A DNA stretch of 47,071 nt from a virus: positions 1 through 47,071 of the IMG/VR virus record IMGVR_UViG_3300005340_000015; one strand, written 5' to 3'. The notes beneath the pieces are model-generated. The model was given only the letters and a program-made list of their open reading frames with translations. It was not told where the DNA came from and did not search any database. The translations under genes and the position numbers were made by a program. Shown piece by piece: positions 45,208 to 47,071 of the stretch (position 1 is its first letter; every line of letters begins with the position of its first letter).

Positions 45208-45825
45208 GTGGCCAGGAAGCTAGGCCCCGACGAGGGCATCAACCGCCTCCAGCACCCCGACTGCCGAGCCTGTAAAGAGCGCGAGAGAGTCAACGTAGGA
45301 CTGCTCGCAGAGAACGTCCAGCTCAAGAAGAAAGGAGGAGGCGCAGACGATGATGCTCTGAAGCTGAGCGAGGCAGAGGCCGGTGCGCTAGTGCGCGTTT
45401 GGAAAGCCGACCTGACCGACCGTGAGGAAGCGGAGATCGGGGCAATTCTCAACCGCCTGCGAGCTTCGATAGGAGGAGGTGATGCCGATGCAAAGGCCGT
45501 GGCCGCTCGACTGTCAGACCAAAGCATCTCAGTAGCCGAGGGCGGCTCAGTCCAATGTGACGGGGTCGCCCTCGAAGAACTGCTTGGCTGGGTGGAAGAA
45601 CACCGGAAGGGAGCGCGCACCATTGGCGACTGGCTCACGGGTGCGATGGCGCTCCAGGAAGTCGCGGACGAGATTCGCAGCCGCCTTACCCAGCAGTCCT
45701 CCGGTGGACAGGAAGAGGGCGTCACGCAAAAAGACTTCGACCGCGCCGAGCAGCTCATCGCTGAAGGGAAGATCTCCGGTGGGCAGGAAGGCGGGGTAGG
45801 GGAGGGGGCTGATCGCCGTGGGTGA
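45208..45825 (+). CDS. Modular early protein
   Basis: 205 residues from GTG 45208. The N-terminal HPDCRACKERERVNVGLLAENVQLKKKGG gives CxxC plus a coiled coil. The middle (VWKADLTDREEAEIGAILNRL...AKAVAARL) and a beta segment (SVQCDGVALEELLGWVEEHRKG) follow. The end carries a linker SSGGQEEG, a small module VTQKDFDRAEQLIAEGKI, and the same linker again (SGGQEGG). The paired linker DNA TCCGGTGGnCAGGAAG flanks that module. Function unknown. Confidence 0.66.
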   Translation: MARKLGPDEGINRLQHPDCRACKERERVNVGLLAENVQLKKKGGGADDDALKLSEAEAGALVRVWKADLTDREEAEIGAILNRLRASIGGGDADAKAVAARLSDQSISVAEGGSVQCDGVALEELLGWVEEHRKGARTIGDWLTGAMALQEVADEIRSRLTQQSSGGQEEGVTQKDFDRAEQLIAEGKISGGQEGGVGEGADRRG

Positions 45826-46189
45826 AATGTCGCTGGTCGGCAGCCACTACCTGTGCCTGAACTGCGGGAAGATCGCACACGAAGACCACTGGACCTACTG
45901 GCAACGCCGGGACGACTGGGAGGACAAGAGCGAAGAGTTTCGCCCCAGCGAGGACGGTGAGTCCGACGCCTTCATGAAATGCCCCTGCTGCGGCGAGATG
46001 CACGGCGACTGCCACTACGGGGCGGGCGTTGAGGAAGGCACCAAGGCTGAGGTCGAAGCCAAGCGGGACAAGCTCGCCCCCGACCGTGCCGCCGAATGGC
46101 TAGACGCTGTCGCTGAGGTCATGGCTTCCGACGAGGTCGCCTCCACCCAGCCCATCTCAGACAACAAGAGCGGTGAGGGGAATGGCTGA
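45818..46189 (+). CDS. Zinc-binding early protein
   Basis: 123 residues from GTG 45818 (8-bp overlap, AGGGGAGGGGG upstream; ATG 45827 possible). HYLCLNCGKIAHEDHW and MKCPCCGEMHGDCHY give two Cys-rich knuckles around an acidic Trp-rich segment. The C-terminal helix (APDRAAEWLDAVAEVMAS) is followed by ASTQP, the linker encoded by the 15-mer also present inside the large modular gene. Confidence 0.66.
   Translation: MGEMSLVGSHYLCLNCGKIAHEDHWTYWQRRDDWEDKSEEFRPSEDGESDAFMKCPCCGEMHGDCHYGAGVEEGTKAEVEAKRDKLAPDRAAEWLDAVAEVMASDEVASTQPISDNKSGEGNG
46138..46152 (+). repeat. CGCCTCCACCCAGCC linker word, third site
   Basis: Exact copy of 40161-40175, near the 3' end of the gene at 45818 and 30 bases before the next start (ATG 46182). 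Here the word marks a gene end; in the large modular gene it marks an internal joint. Confidence 0.75.
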
Positions 46190-46373
46190 CAGGCTCGAAG
46201 CCCTGTTCTTCGGGCTCTTCAACGCGCTTACGGCAACCGGAATCGGCATTGCAGTCGGGGCGGGTGAACTTCCGACCGGCTGGATCTACCTTGCCGCAGT
46301 CTGTGCCTTCACCGCAGTCGCGTTCGCAGCCAAGCTCGGATTCCTTTCAGCGAAGGGTGGTGAGGGGCGATGA
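46182..46373 (+). CDS. Two-span membrane protein
   Basis: 63 residues from ATG 46182 (8-bp overlap, GGTGAGGGGA upstream). Two hydrophobic helices (EALFFGLFNALTATGIGIAV; WIYLAAVCAFTAVAFAAKLG) separated by GAGELPTG, with a short Gly-rich tail. Both ends are predicted cytoplasmic. Possible exclusion or membrane-modulating early protein. Confidence 0.65.
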   Translation: MADRLEALFFGLFNALTATGIGIAVGAGELPTGWIYLAAVCAFTAVAFAAKLGFLSAKGGEGR

Positions 46374-46648
46374 GCGAGATCAAAGGCTTCATGTCGCCAT
46401 CGCTGCAACACGCGATAGCAAAGGACCACGGGGCGCTCGAAGGTGAACGCAACGACCTCCGGGCCGAGCGAGACCAGCTAAGGCAGCAGGTAGAGAAGCT
46501 GCGGACCGTCGGCTCTGAACTTTTGGAGGCAAGCGCCGATGCCCACCCGCACACCGCGACGAGTCATCAGCCTCGCCTCTACCGCGCCAACCACGCGATG
46601 AAGAAGGCACTGGATCAGGTCCGAAAGGAGCTAGAGGGGCGATGCTGA
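46370..46648 (+). CDS. Coiled-coil early protein
   Basis: 92 residues from ATG 46370 (ATGA overlap). The N-terminus SEIKGFMSPSLQHAIAKDHGALEGER leads into a strong coiled coil (NDLRAERDQLRQQVEKLRTVGSELLEA), then a His/Thr loop and a final helix. Likely a dimeric scaffold or inhibitor; function unknown. Confidence 0.62.
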   Translation: MSEIKGFMSPSLQHAIAKDHGALEGERNDLRAERDQLRQQVEKLRTVGSELLEASADAHPHTATSHQPRLYRANHAMKKALDQVRKELEGRC

Positions 46649-46989
46649 AGCTGCGAGCAAAGCTGGCCCTGCGGTTGATCGGCTGGGCGCGAGCGCTGCT
46701 GAAGATGCCTGCGAACGCAAGCGGCGACTTCGATACCTGCGGCTACTGTAAGGCGACGGGCTGCGAGACCGGCACGGCCGAGCACGCCCCGGATTGCCCT
46801 CTCGTCACCGGGGTTCACGTCATCACCTTGCAGGAGATGTGGCCGGGTGGGCCTGCAATCTGTGAGGGCTGCGGGACGACTCTCTGGCCGGGCGACAGCT
46901 ACTCGCACATTGAGATCGCTCCCAACGTTGGCCAAGTCGCCTGTCTTGGTTGCGTGGCCGCTCATGAGCTTCTAGGGGCACCGGAGTGA
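46642..46989 (+). CDS. Zinc-binding protein with basic amphipathic N-terminus
   Basis: 115 residues from ATG 46642 (7-bp overlap). The first ~22 residues form a basic amphipathic or membrane-associating helix (KLRAKLALRLIGWARALLKM). Then come CGYCKATGCETG, HAPDCP, ICEGCG and ACLGCVAAHE, enough ligands for two zinc sites in a treble-clef-like order. Its stop overlaps the GTG of the gene at position 1 across the circular join. Confidence 0.68.
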   Translation: MLKLRAKLALRLIGWARALLKMPANASGDFDTCGYCKATGCETGTAEHAPDCPLVTGVHVITLQEMWPGGPAICEGCGTTLWPGDSYSHIEIAPNVGQVACLGCVAAHELLGAPE

Positions 46990-47071
46990 GCGCGATCCAG
47001 ATGACGTGCCCCGAATGCGGCGCTCGCTACATGGCGGGGATGGTCGGCCGCACCCCGTGGCCCGCCCACCT
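46986..47071. repeat. Terminal direct repeat, right copy
   Basis: Identical to 1-86. The gene starting here at GTG 46986 is the same as the one annotated at 1-267; its remaining part is at the start of the window. Confidence 0.95.

Overview
The window is a complete circular phage or prophage genome of 46,985 bp. The last 86 bases (46986-47071) repeat the first 86 exactly, and the gene at position 1 begins with the GTG that overlaps the stop codon of the last gene. The sequence is GC-rich, densely coding and almost entirely on the + strand, with 1-, 4- or 8-bp overlaps between most neighbours. The virion genes fit a short-tailed (podovirus-type) temperate phage: large terminase, P22-like portal, scaffold, DUF5309/SU10-type major capsid protein, tail-nozzle beta-propeller, a decapeptide-repeat fibre and giant internal virion proteins, with no tape measure or tail-tube/sheath genes. 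Tyrosine integrase, excisionase-like protein and two divergent HTH regulators make it temperate. The host is probably a high-GC actinobacterium. The winged-helix regulator at 30673-31299 resembles, from memory, a family strongly expanded in Thermoleophilia (Solirubrobacterales); this is inference only.

Layout. (1) 1-6670: early genes continuing from the end of the window, mostly small Cys-pair proteins plus a RusA-like resolvase, a TOPRIM protein, an HTH protein, an RHH protein and a frameshifted HNH gene. (2) A minus-strand membrane gene (6667-6861) and a terminator-like hairpin (6890-6924) close this block. (3) 7217-25862: terminase and virion morphogenesis. (4) 26005-30256: virion-associated hydrolase, holin/spanin-like membrane proteins, and a GH25 endolysin. 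(5) 30257-30672: 416 bp without a convincing ordinary gene, rich in inverted repeats and holding a perfect Shine-Dalgarno before an 18-codon minus-strand ORF. (6) 30673-37174: regulators, immunity switch, a putative annealing protein with a RecB/Cas4-type nuclease, small membrane proteins, excisionase and integrase, then a repeat-rich candidate attP. (7) 37395-46989: early/accessory operon of small proteins, an HNH protein, HTH proteins and a beta-class DNA methyltransferase.

Most interesting observations: (a) a palindrome, consensus GCGAAGTAAATACTTCGC, occurs at four places (9109, 12304, 28811, 32200). Each lies on or just before a start codon without a Shine-Dalgarno, and one lies in the repressor/Cro intergenic region; it looks like a phage operator or stoperator family. 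(b) Two unrelated virion proteins share a ~70-residue N-terminal leader whose core motif also ends a third virion protein, suggesting a virion-loading tag. (c) Early-region proteins are mosaics whose modules are separated by exactly repeated 13-16-bp DNA words. (d) One structural gene appears to start at ATC. Start choices, and functions called 'putative', come from reading motifs without database searches.
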